A stretch of DNA of 64,000 bases from Pseudomonas sp. Ant30-3 (GCF_000690905.1 NZ_JMCL01000059.1:161281-225280); one strand, 5' to 3'; positions 1 through 9,643 are shown, counted from the first letter of the stretch. Translations and numbers: made by a program. Notes: generated from the sequence alone by a model not told the origin.

Positions 1-407
1 AATGCATCGCGACGGATGTTGCGCACGGCAACCCGGGCGTCTTCGGCGGCGCTACGAGCCTGCTTGGTGAAGCCCTTGCGGGTTTCTTCTGTCAGGGCGG
101 GCATGGAGATCAGCAACAACTCACCCAGGTTGGTCGGGTTGAGGTTCAAACCAGCGCTCTGGATCGCCTTGTCGACGGCAGCCAGCATATTGCGCTCGAA
201 CGCCACGACCTGAAGGGTGCGGGAGTCTTTTACTGTGACGTTGGCAACGCCGCTCAACGGAGTGTCCGCGCCATAGTAAGGCACCATTACGCTACCCAGG
301 ATGCTCGGGTGAGCCTTGCCGGTGCGGATCTGGCCAAACGCGTGGGACAGAGATTCCAGGGATTTTTGCATGCGCTCTTGAGCGTCTTTCTTGATTTCGT
401 TGATCAT
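1..407 (-). CDS. frr: ribosome recycling factor, partial (3' end outside window)
   Basis: Ribosome recycling factor splits post-termination 70S ribosomes together with EF-G in the cytoplasm. Only about the first 135 codons lie here; the family is usually about 185 residues, so the C-terminal part is beyond the left edge. The translation begins [13 protein letters not shown] and contains the conserved stretches GKAHPS and NPTNLGE. The ATG at 405-407 overlaps the pyrH stop codon (ATGA overlap of 4 bases), so frr is probably translationally coupled to pyrH, the usual bacterial order pyrH-frr. Confidence 0.95.
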   Translation of the reverse strand, partial: MINEIKKDAQERMQKSLESLSHAFGQIRTGKAHPSILGSVMVPYYGADTPLSGVANVTVKDSRTLQVVAFERNMLAAVDKAIQSAGLNLNPTNLGELLLISMPALTEETRKGFTKQARSAAEDARVAVRNIRRDA

Positions 408-1147
408 TGTTGGCCTTCCTCGATCAGGGTCCCTTCAGCGCCGCCATGTACGATGTTCAGCAGGGCGCCGGGCTTGTTCATGTTAAATACGCGCAATGGC
501 ATCTTGTGATCGCGGCACAGGCAAATGGCCGTTAGATCCATCACGCCCAGCTTGCGATCCAGCACTTCATCATAAGTCAGATGATCGAACTTCTCGGCAT
601 GCGGGTCTTTGAATGGGTCAGCGGTGTAGACGCCATCGACCTTGGTCGCCTTGAGCACGACATCGGCGTCGATTTCGATTGCACGCAGGCAGGCTGCCGA
701 ATCCGTAGTAAAGAACGGATTACCGGTACCGGCTGCGAAAATCACGACTTCCTTGGCGTTCAGATGACGCATGGCTTTGCGACGATCGTAATGATCAGTC
801 ACGCCGACCATGGAAATGGCCGACATCACGATGGCCGAGATATTGGCACGTTCCAGCGCATCGCGCATGGCCAGGGCGTTCATCACAGTGGCCAGCATGC
901 CCATGTGATCCCCGGTCACCCGATCCATGCCGGCTGCACTCAGCGCGGCACCGCGGAACAGGTTGCCGCCGCCAATCACCAGACCCACCTGAACGCCGAT
1001 GCCGACCAGTTGGCCAACTTCCAGCGCCATGCGATCCAGGACTTTCGGGTCGATCCCGAACTCTTCCGAGCCCATCAGGGCCTCGCCGCTAAGCTTGAGT
1101 AGAATGCGTTTATAGCGAGCCTGATAACCACTGCCCTGCTGAGCCAT
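404..1147 (-). CDS. pyrH: UMP kinase PyrH
   Basis: Uridylate kinase phosphorylates UMP to UDP with ATP in pyrimidine nucleotide synthesis; it is a hexameric amino-acid-kinase-fold enzyme. The 247-residue product has the N-terminal [12 protein letters not shown] motif, the glycine-rich [11 protein letters not shown] loop, the [10 protein letters not shown] nucleotide-binding motif and the [10 protein letters not shown] region typical of bacterial PyrH. It is the first gene of a pyrH-frr pair with a 4-base overlap. The preceding tsf gene ends in a hairpin terminator at 1302-1333, so pyrH probably has its own promoter in 1148-1300. Length and motifs agree with the family. Confidence 0.97.
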   Translation of the reverse strand: MAQQGSGYQARYKRILLKLSGEALMGSEEFGIDPKVLDRMALEVGQLVGIGVQVGLVIGGGNLFRGAALSAAGMDRVTGDHMGMLATVMNALAMRDALERANISAIVMSAISMVGVTDHYDRRKAMRHLNAKEVVIFAAGTGNPFFTTDSAACLRAIEIDADVVLKATKVDGVYTADPFKDPHAEKFDHLTYDEVLDRKLGVMDLTAICLCRDHKMPLRVFNMNKPGALLNIVHGGAEGTLIEEGQQ

Positions 1148-1301
1148 TGCGAATCTCTCCTGCGGCGTATTTTAAAAATTCTTTGCGAGCTGTTTACAGC
1201 TGGCGTTCACTCTAGCTTGGCGCTGCTTCAGCGCCATCGGAACATGGCTTTGTAAGCCAGTTCCTCAAGGAAACCAATACAAAATTGGCACCCCATTTGA
1301 A

Positions 1302-1333
1302 AAGAGGCTGCGCGCGTTAGCGGGCAGCCTCTT
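1302..1333 (-). terminator. intrinsic terminator after tsf
   Basis: Arms AAGAGGCTGC (1302-1311) and GCAGCCTCTT (1324-1333) pair perfectly over 10 bases with a 12-base loop. Read on the minus strand the second arm is followed by TTC and ends in a short U-rich stretch. It lies 24 bases past the tsf stop codon and separates tsf from pyrH. Confidence 0.8.
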
Positions 1334-1356
1334 CAGGGCGACAGTTGAAAACTGTC

Positions 1357-2220
1357 TTATTGCTTGGCGGCAGCCAGCTGGGCAGCAACTTCTTCAGCGA
1401 AGTTGTCGACCGGCTTCTCGATGCCTTCGCCTACTTTGAAGTAGGTGAAGGAAACGATTTCAGCACCGGCTTTCTTGGCCAGTTCACCGACCTTGATTTC
1501 AGGGTTCTTGACGAACGCCTGCTCAACCAGGCTCGCTTCAGCCAGGAACTTGCTGATACGGCCTTTGACCATGTTTTCAACGATGTTCTCTGGCTTGCCA
1601 GCGATCTTGTCAGCGTTGAGGGTCAGGAACACGCCTTTCTCGCGCTCTACTGCTTCAGCGGAAACTTCCGATGGCAGCAGGAATTCCGGGTTGGTAGCCG
1701 CTACGTGCATAGCGATGTCTTTGGCCAGCTCAACGTCGCCGCCCTTCAGAACAACCGCAACACCGATCTTGTTGCCGTGCAGGTAACCACCAACAACATC
1801 ACCTTCTACGCGAGCCAGACGACGGATGTTGACGTTTTCGCCAACCTTGCCGACCAGTACCAGGCGATCAGCTTCTTGAGCTTCGATCAGCGGAGCGACG
1901 TCAGTCAGCTTGTCAGCGAAGGCTTTTTCAACGCTGGAAGCGACGAATGCCTTGAAGTCGTCCTGCAGAGCCAGGAAGTCGGTCTGCGAGTTCACTTCCA
2001 GCAGAACAGCGGACTTGCCGTCTTCTTTAAGAGCGATTGCGCCTTCAGCAGCAACGTTGCCTGCTTTCTTGGCAGCCTTGATGGCGCCCGAAGCACGCAT
2101 GTCATCAATGGCTTTTTCGATGTCGCCGCCAGCCTTGGTCAAGGCCTTTTTGCAATCCATCATGCCTTCGCCAGTACGCTCGCGCAGTTCTTTGACCAAC
2201 GCTGCAGTAATCTCTGCCAT
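1357..2220 (-). CDS. tsf: elongation factor Ts
   Basis: EF-Ts is the guanine-nucleotide exchange factor for EF-Tu. The 287-residue product opens MAEITAALVKELRERTGEG and carries the two signature stretches of the family, LRERTGEGMMDCKKAL near the N-terminus and the central ELAKDIAMHVAA...P core. It lies downstream of rpsB on the same strand with 192 bases between them, the conserved rpsB-tsf order. An intercistronic hairpin at 2358-2386 probably lowers tsf transcription relative to rpsB, as known for the E. coli operon. Confidence 0.97.
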   Translation of the reverse strand: MAEITAALVKELRERTGEGMMDCKKALTKAGGDIEKAIDDMRASGAIKAAKKAGNVAAEGAIALKEDGKSAVLLEVNSQTDFLALQDDFKAFVASSVEKAFADKLTDVAPLIEAQEADRLVLVGKVGENVNIRRLARVEGDVVGGYLHGNKIGVAVVLKGGDVELAKDIAMHVAATNPEFLLPSEVSAEAVEREKGVFLTLNADKIAGKPENIVENMVKGRISKFLAEASLVEQAFVKNPEIKVGELAKKAGAEIVSFTYFKVGEGIEKPVDNFAEEVAAQLAAAKQ

Positions 2221-2357
2221 TTCAAAATCCTCTTGGATAGGTTTTCAACCATTCCACCCGATCGATCGGGCGATCAATTCTTCCCCAACCACCCTTGTTA
2301 GCAGCTGCAAGTTACAAATGCTGTAATTGCGCCACCGGACAAATGGTTTTCGAGGTG

Positions 2358-2386
2358 GCAAAAAGGGGGCCAAGCCCCCTTTTTGC
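2358..2386 (-). terminator. rpsB-tsf intercistronic terminator/attenuator
   Basis: A perfect 13-base stem (GCAAAAAGGGGGC at 2358-2370 and GCCCCCTTTTTGC at 2374-2386) with a 3-base loop lies 26 bases past the rpsB stop. It has a U-tract in either direction. Its position inside the operon suggests partial termination between rpsB and tsf; the strength is not known from sequence. Confidence 0.85.
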
Positions 2387-2412
2387 TTACTGAGTCAACG
2401 CCAGGGCGTCAA

Positions 2413-3150
2413 TTACTCAGCTGCAGCTGCCGGAGCTTCTTCAACGAACTGCTCGGTGCCGCCAGCAACGTGGTTGCGACCGCGGATAACTGCGTCAGCC
2501 ATCGAACCCATGTACAACTGGATAGCGCGGATTGCGTCATCGTTGCCTGGAATGATGTAGTCAACGCCTTCCGGGCTGCTGTTGGTATCGACAACGCCGA
2601 TTACCGGGATGCCCAGCTTGTTGGCTTCGGTGATCGCGATGCGCTCGTGATCAACGTCGATAACGAACAAAGCGTCTGGCAGACCGCCCATGTCCTTGAT
2701 ACCACCCAGGGAACGATCGAGCTTCTCAAGATCGCGAGTGCGCATCAGCGCTTCTTTCTTGGTCAGCTTGGCGAAAGTACCGTCTTCGGCTTGCACTTCA
2801 AGGTCACGCAGACGCTTGATGGAAGCACGGATGGTTTTGAAGTTGGTCAGCATGCCGCCCAACCAGCGGTGATCGACGTACGGCGAACCGCAACGTGCTG
2901 CTTCTTCAGCAACGATCTTGCCAGCGGAACGCTTGGTGCCGACGAACAGAATCTTGTTTTTGCCCTGGGCCAGACGCTCTACGAAAGTCAGAGCTTCGTT
3001 GAACATTGGCAGGGTTTTTTCAAGGTTGATAATGTGGATCTTGTTGCGCGCGCCGAAAATGTACTTGCCCATTTTCGGGTTCCAGTAACGGGTCTGGTGA
3101 CCGAAGTGCACACCGGCCTTCAGCATATCGCGCATGTTGACTTGGGACAT
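2413..3150 (-). CDS. rpsB: 30S ribosomal protein S2
   Basis: Ribosomal protein S2 binds the 30S subunit late in assembly and helps recruit S1. The 245-residue product starts [20 protein letters not shown] and has the diagnostic [14 protein letters not shown] and [13 protein letters not shown] motifs, plus the PDALFVIDV segment. It is the first gene of rpsB-tsf, transcribed away from map. In gammaproteobacteria S2 represses its own operon through the mRNA leader; the 5' leader here (3151-3289) is described separately. Confidence 0.98.
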   Translation of the reverse strand: MSQVNMRDMLKAGVHFGHQTRYWNPKMGKYIFGARNKIHIINLEKTLPMFNEALTFVERLAQGKNKILFVGTKRSAGKIVAEEAARCGSPYVDHRWLGGMLTNFKTIRASIKRLRDLEVQAEDGTFAKLTKKEALMRTRDLEKLDRSLGGIKDMGGLPDALFVIDVDHERIAITEANKLGIPVIGVVDTNSSPEGVDYIIPGNDDAIRAIQLYMGSMADAVIRGRNHVAGGTEQFVEEAPAAAAE

Positions 3151-3295
3151 GATAGTTCCTTAATAAGTCGGGTTTGGCCTCCACGTATCCCAATGACCAA
3201 CCAGCAGCATCAGCTGAAGGCACCCAGGTCATCGTGTCGACACGTGTGTGGATTTAAGCCTTCCGAGGTATCCCCGGAAAGCGGCGCATTTTATA
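3151..3295 (-). promoter_or_regulatory. rpsB leader and putative promoter
   Basis: On the minus strand a good -10 candidate TATAAA (3290-3295) precedes a leader of about 135 bases before the rpsB ATG. The leader holds an imperfect hairpin (GCTTTCCGGGG...CCTCGGAAGGC, around 3258-3282). A structured leader used by S2 for autoregulation is known in gammaproteobacteria; the match here is inferred from position and the hairpin only. No convincing -35 was found. The rest of the gap to map (3296-3523) shows no gene. Confidence 0.5.
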
Positions 3296-3523
3296 TCACA
3301 GGGCTGTAAAAAACGGAACCCGGATTCTCGATTCCCGATGCGCGTGTTCGCAGGCGCCCTTGGAATCGCTCAAGAATGCGCCTATCTATAAGAAGAAGCG
3401 ACGTACAGAGGCTCAGATTTGCCCTTGTCGTCTGTTAGAATCGCGTTTTTCCGGGCGGCGAGGATCAATCGCATTTTGCCCGCTTCGTTTTAGCAAGCGC
3501 CCTCGAGCGCAGAGAGAGCCTGT

Positions 3524-4306
3524 ATGACCGTCACCCTCAAAACCCCGGAGGACATCGCAAAAATGCGTGTCGCCGGCAAACTGGCCGCCGATGTGCTGGA
3601 AATGATTGCCGAACATGTCAAACCCGGTGTCACCACCGAAGAACTGGACCGCATCTGCCATGACTACATTGTCAACAAGCAGAAAGCCATCCCTGCCCCG
3701 CTCAACTACAAGGGCTACCCGAAGTCGATCTGCACCTCGATCAATCACGTGGTTTGCCACGGCATTCCCAACGAGAAGCCGTTGAAAGATGGCGACACGC
3801 TGAACATTGATGTCACCGTAATCAAAGACGGTTACCACGGCGACACCAGCCGCATGTTCCACGTCGGTACGGTTCCGGTCTGGGCCGAGCGCTTGTCGCA
3901 GGTCACACAGGAATGCATGTACAAGGCGATCGAACTGGTCAAACCCGGCTGCCGCTTGGGCGATATCGGTGAAGTGATCCAGAAACACGCGGAAAAGAAC
4001 GGCTTTTCGGTGGTCCGCGAATTCTGCGGCCACGGCATCGGCAAGGTGTTTCACGAAGAACCGCAGATCCTGCACTACGGCCGCGCGGGCACCGGCATGG
4101 AACTGCAAGCCGGCATGACCTTCACCATCGAGCCGATGATCAACCAGGGCAAGGCCGACACCAAGGTATTGGGCGACGGCTGGACCGCGATTACCAAGGA
4201 CCGCAAACTGTCGGCACAGTGGGAACACACCCTGCTGGTCACCGAAACCGGTTACGAGATCTTCACTTTGCGGGCCGACGACACCATTGCGCGCCTCTCG
4301 GCCTGA
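3524..4306 (+). CDS. map: type I methionine aminopeptidase
   Basis: Removes the initiator methionine from nascent proteins. The 260-residue product has the pita-bread fold signatures of type I enzymes: [10 protein letters not shown], the metal-binding aspartates in [11 protein letters not shown], the histidine in [15 protein letters not shown], and the glutamates in TIEPM and QWEHT. No N-terminal extension or zinc-finger linker is present, as expected for the E. coli-like class. It is divergent from rpsB and is followed 44 bases later by glnD in the same direction, so the two may be co-transcribed. Confidence 0.97.
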   Translation: MTVTLKTPEDIAKMRVAGKLAADVLEMIAEHVKPGVTTEELDRICHDYIVNKQKAIPAPLNYKGYPKSICTSINHVVCHGIPNEKPLKDGDTLNIDVTVIKDGYHGDTSRMFHVGTVPVWAERLSQVTQECMYKAIELVKPGCRLGDIGEVIQKHAEKNGFSVVREFCGHGIGKVFHEEPQILHYGRAGTGMELQAGMTFTIEPMINQGKADTKVLGDGWTAITKDRKLSAQWEHTLLVTETGYEIFTLRADDTIARLSA

Positions 4307-4350
4307 TACAGTTTCACTGCTCCCAGCCTTATAGACAGGAAAGCCAATCA

Positions 4351-7053
4351 ATGCCGCAGGTGGATCCCGAACTCTTCGACCGTGGCCAGTTTCAGGCTGA
4401 ACTGGCCCTGAAGGCCAGCCCGATCGCGGCTTTCAAGAAAGCGATCCGCCAGGCCCGCGAGGTTCTCGATGAGCGCTTTCGCAGCGGCCGGGACATTCGC
4501 CGGCTGATCGAGGATCGCGCCTGGTTCGTCGACAACATCCTGCAAAAGGCCTGGGAGCAGTTCGATTGGAGCGAGGACGCCGACATCGCGCTGGTCGCGG
4601 TCGGTGGCTACGGTCGCGGCGAGTTGCACCCTTACTCCGATATTGACTTGCTGATCCTGCTGGACAGCGCCGACCACGAGATTTTTCGTGACTCTATCGA
4701 GCGTTTTCTGACGCTGTTGTGGGACATCGGCCTGGAAGTCGGTCAGAGCGTTCGCTCGGTGGACGAATGTGCGATTGAAGCCCGCGCCGACCTGACGGTG
4801 ATCACCAACCTGATGGAAAGCCGCACCATTGCCGGGCCCGAGCGTTTGCGCCAGCGCATGCTGGATGTCACCAGTACCGCGCAGATGTGGCCGAGCAAGG
4901 AATTCTTTCTGGCCAAACGCGCCGAGCAGAAGGCCCGTCACCACAAGTACAACGACACTGAATACAACCTGGAACCCAACGTCAAAGGCTCGCCCGGCGG
5001 CCTGCGGGATATTCAGACGATTCTGTGGGTGGCACGTCGCCAATACGGCACCCTGAACTTGCGCGCACTGGCTGGCGAAGGTTTTCTGGTCGAGAGCGAA
5101 AACGCCCTGCTGGCCTCGTCCCAGGAATTCCTGTGGAAGGTGCGTTACGCCCTGCACATGCTCGCCGGTCGCTCCGAAGACCGTTTGCTGTTCGATCATC
5201 AGCGCTCCATTGCCGGGCTGCTCGGATTCGAAGGCGACGACGCGAAGCAAGCCATCGAAAACTTCATGCAACAGTATTACCGGGTAGTGATGAGCATTGC
5301 CCAGCTCAGCGACCTGATCATCCAGCACTTTGAAGAAGTGATCCTCGCACCGGAGGACGAAGCGCCGCCAACGCCGATCAACTCGCGTTTCCAGCTGCAT
5401 GACGGCTACATCGAGGCGCGCAACGACAACGTGTTCCGCCGCACGCCGTTCGCCATGCTCGAGATCTTCGTGCTGATGGCCCAGCAGCCGGAGATCAAAG
5501 GCGTGCGCGCTGACACCATTCGCCTGCTGCGGGAAAATCGTCATCTGATCGACGACGACTTCCGCAACGACATTCGCAACACCAGCCTGTTCATCGAACT
5601 GTTCAAATGCAAGATCGGCATCCACCGCAATCTGCGCCGGATGAACCGTTACGGCATCCTCGGGCGTTATCTGCCGGAGTTCGGTTTTATCGTCGGACAG
5701 ATGCAGCATGACCTGTTCCACATTTATACCGTCGATGCGCACACGCTGAATCTGATCAAACATTTGCGTAAGTTGCAGTACACCCAGGTGTCGGAGAAAT
5801 TCCCGCTGGCCAGCAAGCTCATGGCCAAGCTGCCAAAACCGGAGCTGATTTACCTCGCCGGGCTTTATCACGACATCGGCAAGGGCCGGCACGGTGATCA
5901 CTCGGAAATCGGCGCGGTGGACGCAGAAGCTTTTTGCCAGCGCCATCAGTTGCCGGTGTGGGACAGCCGCCTGATTGTCTGGCTGGTGCAAAACCATCTG
6001 GTGATGTCGACCACCGCACAGCGCAAGGACTTGTCCGACCCACAAGTGATTCACGATTTTGCGCAGATCGTCGGCGACGAAACTCACCTGGATTATCTGT
6101 ACGTGCTGACCGTCGCCGATATCAATGCGACCAACCCGACACTGTGGAACTCCTGGCGTGCGAGCCTGTTGCGCCAGCTGTATACCGAGACCAAGCGAGC
6201 CTTGCGCCGCGGTCTGGAAAACCCCGTGGATCGGGAAATGCAGATCCGTCAGACGCAGAGCGCCGCGCTGGACATTCTGGTGCGCGGCGGCACGGATCCA
6301 GACGACGTCGAACAGTTGTGGTCGCAACTGGGCGATGACTATTTCCTGCGCCACACGGCCGGCGATGTCGCCTGGCATACCGACGCCATCCTGCAGCAGC
6401 CGGCCGATGGCGGCCCGCTGGTGCTGATCAAGGAAACCACTCAGCGCGAATTCGAGGGCGGCACGCAGATCTTCATCTATGCGCCGGACCAGCACGACTT
6501 CTTCGCGGTGACGGTGGCCGCCATGGATCAGCTCAACCTGAACATTCACGACGCGCGCGTCATCACCTCGAGCAGCCAGTTCACCCTCGACACCTATATC
6601 GTGCTCGACACGGACGGCGACTCGATCGGCGACAATCCGACGCGAGTCAAACAGATCCGCGAAGGGCTGACCGAGGCCCTGCGCAACCCGGACGATTACC
6701 CGACGATCATCCAGCGTCGAGTGCCGCGTCAGCTCAAGCATTTCGCGTTTGCGCCGCAGGTGACCATTCACAACGACGCCCAACGCCCGGTGACCGTGCT
6801 GGAACTCAGCGCGCCGGATCGCCCGGGCCTGCTCGCGCGGATCGGGACGATTTTCCTCGAGTTCGACCTGTCACTGCAAAATGCCAAGATCGCCACGCTG
6901 GGCGAGCGCGTGGAAGACGTGTTCTTCATCACCGACGCCAACAATCAGCAGCTGTCCGACCCATTGCTGTGCAGCCGTTTGCAGGATGCGATCGTTGAAC
7001 AGCTGACGGTCAACCAAGAGTCCGAAATCAATTTGTCGCGGATCAGTATTTGA
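4351..7053 (+). CDS. glnD: bifunctional PII uridylyltransferase/uridylyl-removing enzyme GlnD
   Basis: GlnD senses glutamine and adds UMP to, or removes it from, PII proteins, thereby setting glutamine synthetase and NtrC activity. The 900-residue product has the nucleotidyltransferase motif [17 protein letters not shown] (about residues 84-100), an HD phosphohydrolase domain with [17 protein letters not shown], and two C-terminal ACT domains (starting about [11 protein letters not shown] and [14 protein letters not shown]). The ATG at 4351 was chosen because it gives the usual protein [10 protein letters not shown] and lies at a normal distance after map; upstream in-frame starts would run far into map. 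Length equals that of other pseudomonad GlnD proteins. Confidence 0.97.
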   Translation: MPQVDPELFDRGQFQAELALKASPIAAFKKAIRQAREVLDERFRSGRDIRRLIEDRAWFVDNILQKAWEQFDWSEDADIALVAVGGYGRGELHPYSDIDLLILLDSADHEIFRDSIERFLTLLWDIGLEVGQSVRSVDECAIEARADLTVITNLMESRTIAGPERLRQRMLDVTSTAQMWPSKEFFLAKRAEQKARHHKYNDTEYNLEPNVKGSPGGLRDIQTILWVARRQYGTLNLRALAGEGFLVESENALLASSQEFLWKVRYALHMLAGRSEDRLLFDHQRSIAGLLGFEGDDAKQAIENFMQQYYRVVMSIAQLSDLIIQHFEEVILAPEDEAPPTPINSRFQLHDGYIEARNDNVFRRTPFAMLEIFVLMAQQPEIKGVRADTIRLLRENRHLIDDDFRNDIRNTSLFIELFKCKIGIHRNLRRMNRYGILGRYLPEFGFIVGQMQHDLFHIYTVDAHTLNLIKHLRKLQYTQVSEKFPLASKLMAKLPKPELIYLAGLYHDIGKGRHGDHSEIGAVDAEAFCQRHQLPVWDSRLIVWLVQNHLVMSTTAQRKDLSDPQVIHDFAQIVGDETHLDYLYVLTVADINATNPTLWNSWRASLLRQLYTETKRALRRGLENPVDREMQIRQTQSAALDILVRGGTDPDDVEQLWSQLGDDYFLRHTAGDVAWHTDAILQQPADGGPLVLIKETTQREFEGGTQIFIYAPDQHDFFAVTVAAMDQLNLNIHDARVITSSSQFTLDTYIVLDTDGDSIGDNPTRVKQIREGLTEALRNPDDYPTIIQRRVPRQLKHFAFAPQVTIHNDAQRPVTVLELSAPDRPGLLARIGTIFLEFDLSLQNAKIATLGERVEDVFFITDANNQQLSDPLLCSRLQDAIVEQLTVNQESEINLSRISI

Positions 7054-7073
7054 ACCTGTGAAGACTCGCATTC

Positions 7074-7160
7074 TGTAGGAGCCGGCTTGCTGGCGAACGC
7101 TTCCCCCCGGTGCATCTGACACACCGCAGCGATTCCATCGCCAGCAAGCCGGCTCCTACA
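7074..7160. repeat. REP-type inverted repeat
   Basis: Perfect 23-base arms at 7074-7096 (TGTAGGAGCCGGCTTGCTGG...) and 7138-7160 in opposite orientation flank a 41-base spacer between glnD and dapC. This 'gccggcttgc' variant belongs to the dispersed REP family seen many times in this window. Confidence 0.9.
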
Positions 7161-7187
7161 GGATCTCCACTCCGAACGAGATTAACG

Positions 7188-8387
7188 ATGAACAACGCTT
7201 TAAACCAGTTGCAGCCCTACCCGTTCGAGAAGCTCCGCGCCCTGCTCGGCAGTGTCACGCCTAACCCGGACAAGCGCCCGATCGCGCTGTCCATCGGCGA
7301 GCCCAAGCATCGTTCGCCAAGCTTCGTCGCTGAAGCGTTGGCGAACAATCTGGATCAGATGGCCGTCTACCCGACCACACTCGGCGTTCCGGCTTTGCGT
7401 GAAGCTATCGCTGCGTGGTGCGAACGTCGCTTCGATGTCCCAACCGGCTGGCTCGATCCGGCGCGCAATGTGCTGCCGGTCAACGGCACACGTGAGGCGC
7501 TGTTCGCCTTCACTCAAACCGTGGTCAACCGTGGCGACGACGCGCTGGTGGTCAGCCCGAATCCGTTCTACCAGATCTACGAAGGTGCCGCGTTCCTGGC
7601 CGGGGCCAAGCCGCACTACCTGCCGTGCCTGGATGAAAACGGCTTCAACCCGGATTTCGACGCCGTTTCACCAGACATCTGGAAACGTTGCCAGATCCTG
7701 TTCCTGTGCTCGCCCGGCAACCCGACAGGCGCGCTGATTCCGGTCGACACACTGAAAAAACTCATCGCGCTGGCTGACGAATATGACTTCGTGATCGCCG
7801 CCGACGAATGCTATAGCGAGCTGTACTTCGACGAACAAACGCCGCCGCCGGGCCTGCTCAGCGCCTGCGTGGAACTGGGTCGCAAGGACTTCAAGCGTTG
7901 CGTGGTGTTTCACAGCCTGTCCAAGCGCTCCAACCTGCCGGGCCTGCGCTCAGGCTTTGTTGCAGGCGATGCCGACATTCTCAAAGGCTTCCTGCTCTAC
8001 CGCACATATCACGGCTGTGCGATGCCGGTGCAGACACAGCTGGCCAGCGTGGCCGCGTGGAATGACGAAGTACACGTGCGCGCCAATCGCGACCTGTATC
8101 GCGAAAAATACGATGCCGTGCTGGAAATTCTCAGCCCGGTGATGGACGTGCAGCGACCGGACGGCGGGTTCTATCTGTGGCCGAATGTAAATGGCGATGA
8201 CGAAGCGTTCTGCCGTGATCTGTTTGTTGAAGAACACGTGACCGTGGTGCCGGGGTCTTATCTGTCCCGTGACGTCGACGGCTTTAATCCCGGTGCCGGC
8301 CGCGTGCGCCTGGCGTTGGTTGCACCATTGGCGGAATGTGTGGAAGCTGCCGGACGTATTCGCGCGTTTATTACCCGCAAGCACTAA
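7188..8387 (+). CDS. dapC: succinyldiaminopimelate transaminase
   Basis: A PLP-dependent class I/II aminotransferase that makes N-succinyl-L,L-diaminopimelate from the 2-amino-6-oxopimelate derivative in the succinylase branch of lysine/meso-DAP synthesis. The 399-residue product (MNNALNQLQPYPFEKLRALL) has SPGNPTG, the aspartate in AADECYSELYF and the Schiff-base lysine in FHSLSKRSNLPGLRSGF. The ATG at 7188 was preferred over the in-frame upstream start at 7110, because the region before it is a REP element. dapD and dapE, the steps before and after, lie 1.9 and 8.7 kb further along the same strand. Confidence 0.92.
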   Translation: MNNALNQLQPYPFEKLRALLGSVTPNPDKRPIALSIGEPKHRSPSFVAEALANNLDQMAVYPTTLGVPALREAIAAWCERRFDVPTGWLDPARNVLPVNGTREALFAFTQTVVNRGDDALVVSPNPFYQIYEGAAFLAGAKPHYLPCLDENGFNPDFDAVSPDIWKRCQILFLCSPGNPTGALIPVDTLKKLIALADEYDFVIAADECYSELYFDEQTPPPGLLSACVELGRKDFKRCVVFHSLSKRSNLPGLRSGFVAGDADILKGFLLYRTYHGCAMPVQTQLASVAAWNDEVHVRANRDLYREKYDAVLEILSPVMDVQRPDGGFYLWPNVNGDDEAFCRDLFVEEHVTVVPGSYLSRDVDGFNPGAGRVRLALVAPLAECVEAAGRIRAFITRKH

Positions 8388-8398
8388 ATCCAGAAAAC

Positions 8399-8419
8399 CG
8401 TGCCAGTCTATCTGGCACG
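8399..8419 (+). terminator. hairpin after dapC
   Basis: Perfect 8-base arms CGTGCCAG (8399-8406) and CTGGCACG (8412-8419) with a 5-base loop start 12 bases past the dapC stop. No long T-tract follows (ACTACTTGTAT), so it may be a weak terminator or an mRNA 3'-end stabiliser. Confidence 0.5.
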
Positions 8420-8453
8420 ACTACTTGTATAGTCCGATTCTGACTCAACACAA

Positions 8454-8612
8454 CTAACCCTGCTCTGGAATAAGGCACAAAAGTTGATACGAAGCCATGG
8501 ACTTGTCGAGCCCAACACTTGCCGACTCTAACAAGACCAGCAACACATCCCGAAAGTTTTCCGCTTTACTAAAATGCCCACCAACAATAAATTCTACTTC
8601 CACAGAAAACAT
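8454..8612 (-). CDS. possible small protein (52 aa), unknown
   Basis: The reading frame MFSVEVEFIVGGHFSKAEN... ends at TAG 8454. An AGGG-containing stretch lies just before the ATG at 8610-8612. The predicted protein has an alternating hydrophobic N-terminus (VEVEFIV) followed by an amphipathic helix-like run, which looks more protein-like than a chance antisense frame. It sits in an AT-richer patch and would be divergent from the 37-codon frame at 8644. No family is recognised. It could be the remains of a longer gene or non-coding. Confidence 0.3.
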   Translation of the reverse strand: MFSVEVEFIVGGHFSKAENFRDVLLVLLESASVGLDKSMASYQLLCLIPEQG

Positions 8613-8643
8613 CCACACCCTAATAAAACTAGGAAGTTGAATC

Positions 8644-8757
8644 ATGAATTTCACCGTAACTTTGTATATAACTACGCCCGATGAATTTGAAGCTCGCTGC
8701 AACGTTGCAACTACAGCGCACACCTCCGCTCGGATTTTCCCAGGAGTTGCACCGTAA
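8644..8757 (+). CDS. micro-ORF (37 aa) overlapping the peptidase start
   Basis: ATG at 8644 opens a 37-codon frame (MNFTVTLYITTPDEFEARC...) whose TAA (8755-8757) shares its last A with the ATG of the metallopeptidase gene (TAATG). Such overlap usually means translational coupling. The N-terminus could form a beta strand (FTVTLYIT). There is no recognisable family. A weak 'AGGAAGTTGAATC' purine stretch lies before the ATG and could act as ribosome-binding site. It may be a leader peptide or small partner of the peptidase, or a degenerate 5' part of it. Confidence 0.4.
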   Translation: MNFTVTLYITTPDEFEARCNVATTAHTSARIFPGVAP

Positions 8758-9407
8758 TGTGGGCCAAAAAAAATCCTTCCAAACTCTGGACTCCCGGGCA
8801 AACGCTTCGTATCGCCTTTCTCAATGGCACCCCGGAATTCAAGGCCGCGACTATCTCTGCAGCCAACAATTGGCTGCCGCACATTAATTTGAAATTCGAA
8901 TTCGTCGAAGGTGAAGAAGGCGACATTCGCATACTTGGCAAGGTAGGAACGTTCTCATCAAACGTCGGCACAGATGCGCTGTTAACTACAGACGAGCCGA
9001 CAATGGTGCTATGGCCACACTCTCCCATTCACGCGCGTTATTTTGCAGCCAATGTAATACATGAATTCGGCCATATGCTCGGGGCAGAGCATGAGCAAAC
9101 CAACCCTACAGCAAATATCCCTTGGAACAAGCCAGCCATTTATGCGCAACACGGAATAACTGATGACCCTGAAGAAGACGACTACCAAGCCAGTGTAACG
9201 CGAGAAAGATTGCACCAAGAGTATCTGGATCGCGCAGACCCCGACGCAAGCATATATTCAGAGTACGACCGAAAGTCGATCATGCATTACGTCGTACACC
9301 AATCCTGGACCGAAGGCGACTTCCAGATTTTCCATAACCTTAATCTTAGTGAAAAAGACAAGGCCTTCATGGCGAAGGCATACCCCTACCCGGTAGAAAA
9401 CGAATAA
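8757..9407 (+). CDS. astacin-like (M12A) zinc metallopeptidase
   Basis: The 216-residue product has the full metzincin zinc site HEFGHMLGAEHE at residues 102-113: ligands H102, H106 and H112, general base E103, and the glutamate after the third histidine that is typical of astacins. It also has a SIMHY Met-turn at residues 174-178, with Y178 as the possible fifth ligand. The protein is little more than a catalytic domain. There is no signal peptide, propeptide or C-terminal secretion repeat visible, so if it acts outside the cell it needs an unusual route. GC content is lower than in the flanking dap genes, and the gene sits in a small patch between dapC and the ArsC-like gene, suggesting acquisition by transfer. 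Substrate unknown. Confidence 0.8.
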   Translation: MWAKKNPSKLWTPGQTLRIAFLNGTPEFKAATISAANNWLPHINLKFEFVEGEEGDIRILGKVGTFSSNVGTDALLTTDEPTMVLWPHSPIHARYFAANVIHEFGHMLGAEHEQTNPTANIPWNKPAIYAQHGITDDPEEDDYQASVTRERLHQEYLDRADPDASIYSEYDRKSIMHYVVHQSWTEGDFQIFHNLNLSEKDKAFMAKAYPYPVENE

Positions 9408-9423
9408 TCCTCTGGAGTAGTTA

Positions 9424-9643
9424 TCAGACTTGCCAAGGTTCATTTTTCGTTTTGATCAAGTTGCCCACTACTTTCCGCAGCACGTCATCACCGATCGGGT
9501 GATGACGTTCAAACGGCATAGCTTCGAACGTCGCGCCCTCTAGTAGCTCTCCGAACTAGTAGCTCTCCGAACACCCGTTGCCAGACTTCGATCAACTCGT
9601 TGAACACCCCCGACTGATATCGAGTCTCGAAAATGATCCGCAC
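9424..9643 (-). pseudogene. small gene disrupted by a 16-bp tandem duplication
   Basis: Two exact copies of the 16-mer CTAGTAGCTCTCCGAA stand at 9540-9555 and 9556-9571. As sequenced the minus-strand frame from GTG 9643 shifts after the duplication and soon stops. Removing one copy restores a 67-codon frame (VRIIFETRYQSGVFNEL ... FERHHPIGDDVLRKVVGNL ... NEPWQV) ending in a double stop TGATAA at 9421-9426. The restored protein has a well-formed composition but no family I recognise. The true start is uncertain because an in-frame TAA lies three codons before GTG. The duplication could be a recent slippage event in this strain. Confidence 0.6.

Noticed and set aside
4348..6783. Long open frame of about 811 codons on the minus strand opposite glnD
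   Set aside because: It is a shadow of glnD in high-GC DNA. The plus-strand frame has all GlnD domains, and the antisense protein has no family resemblance.
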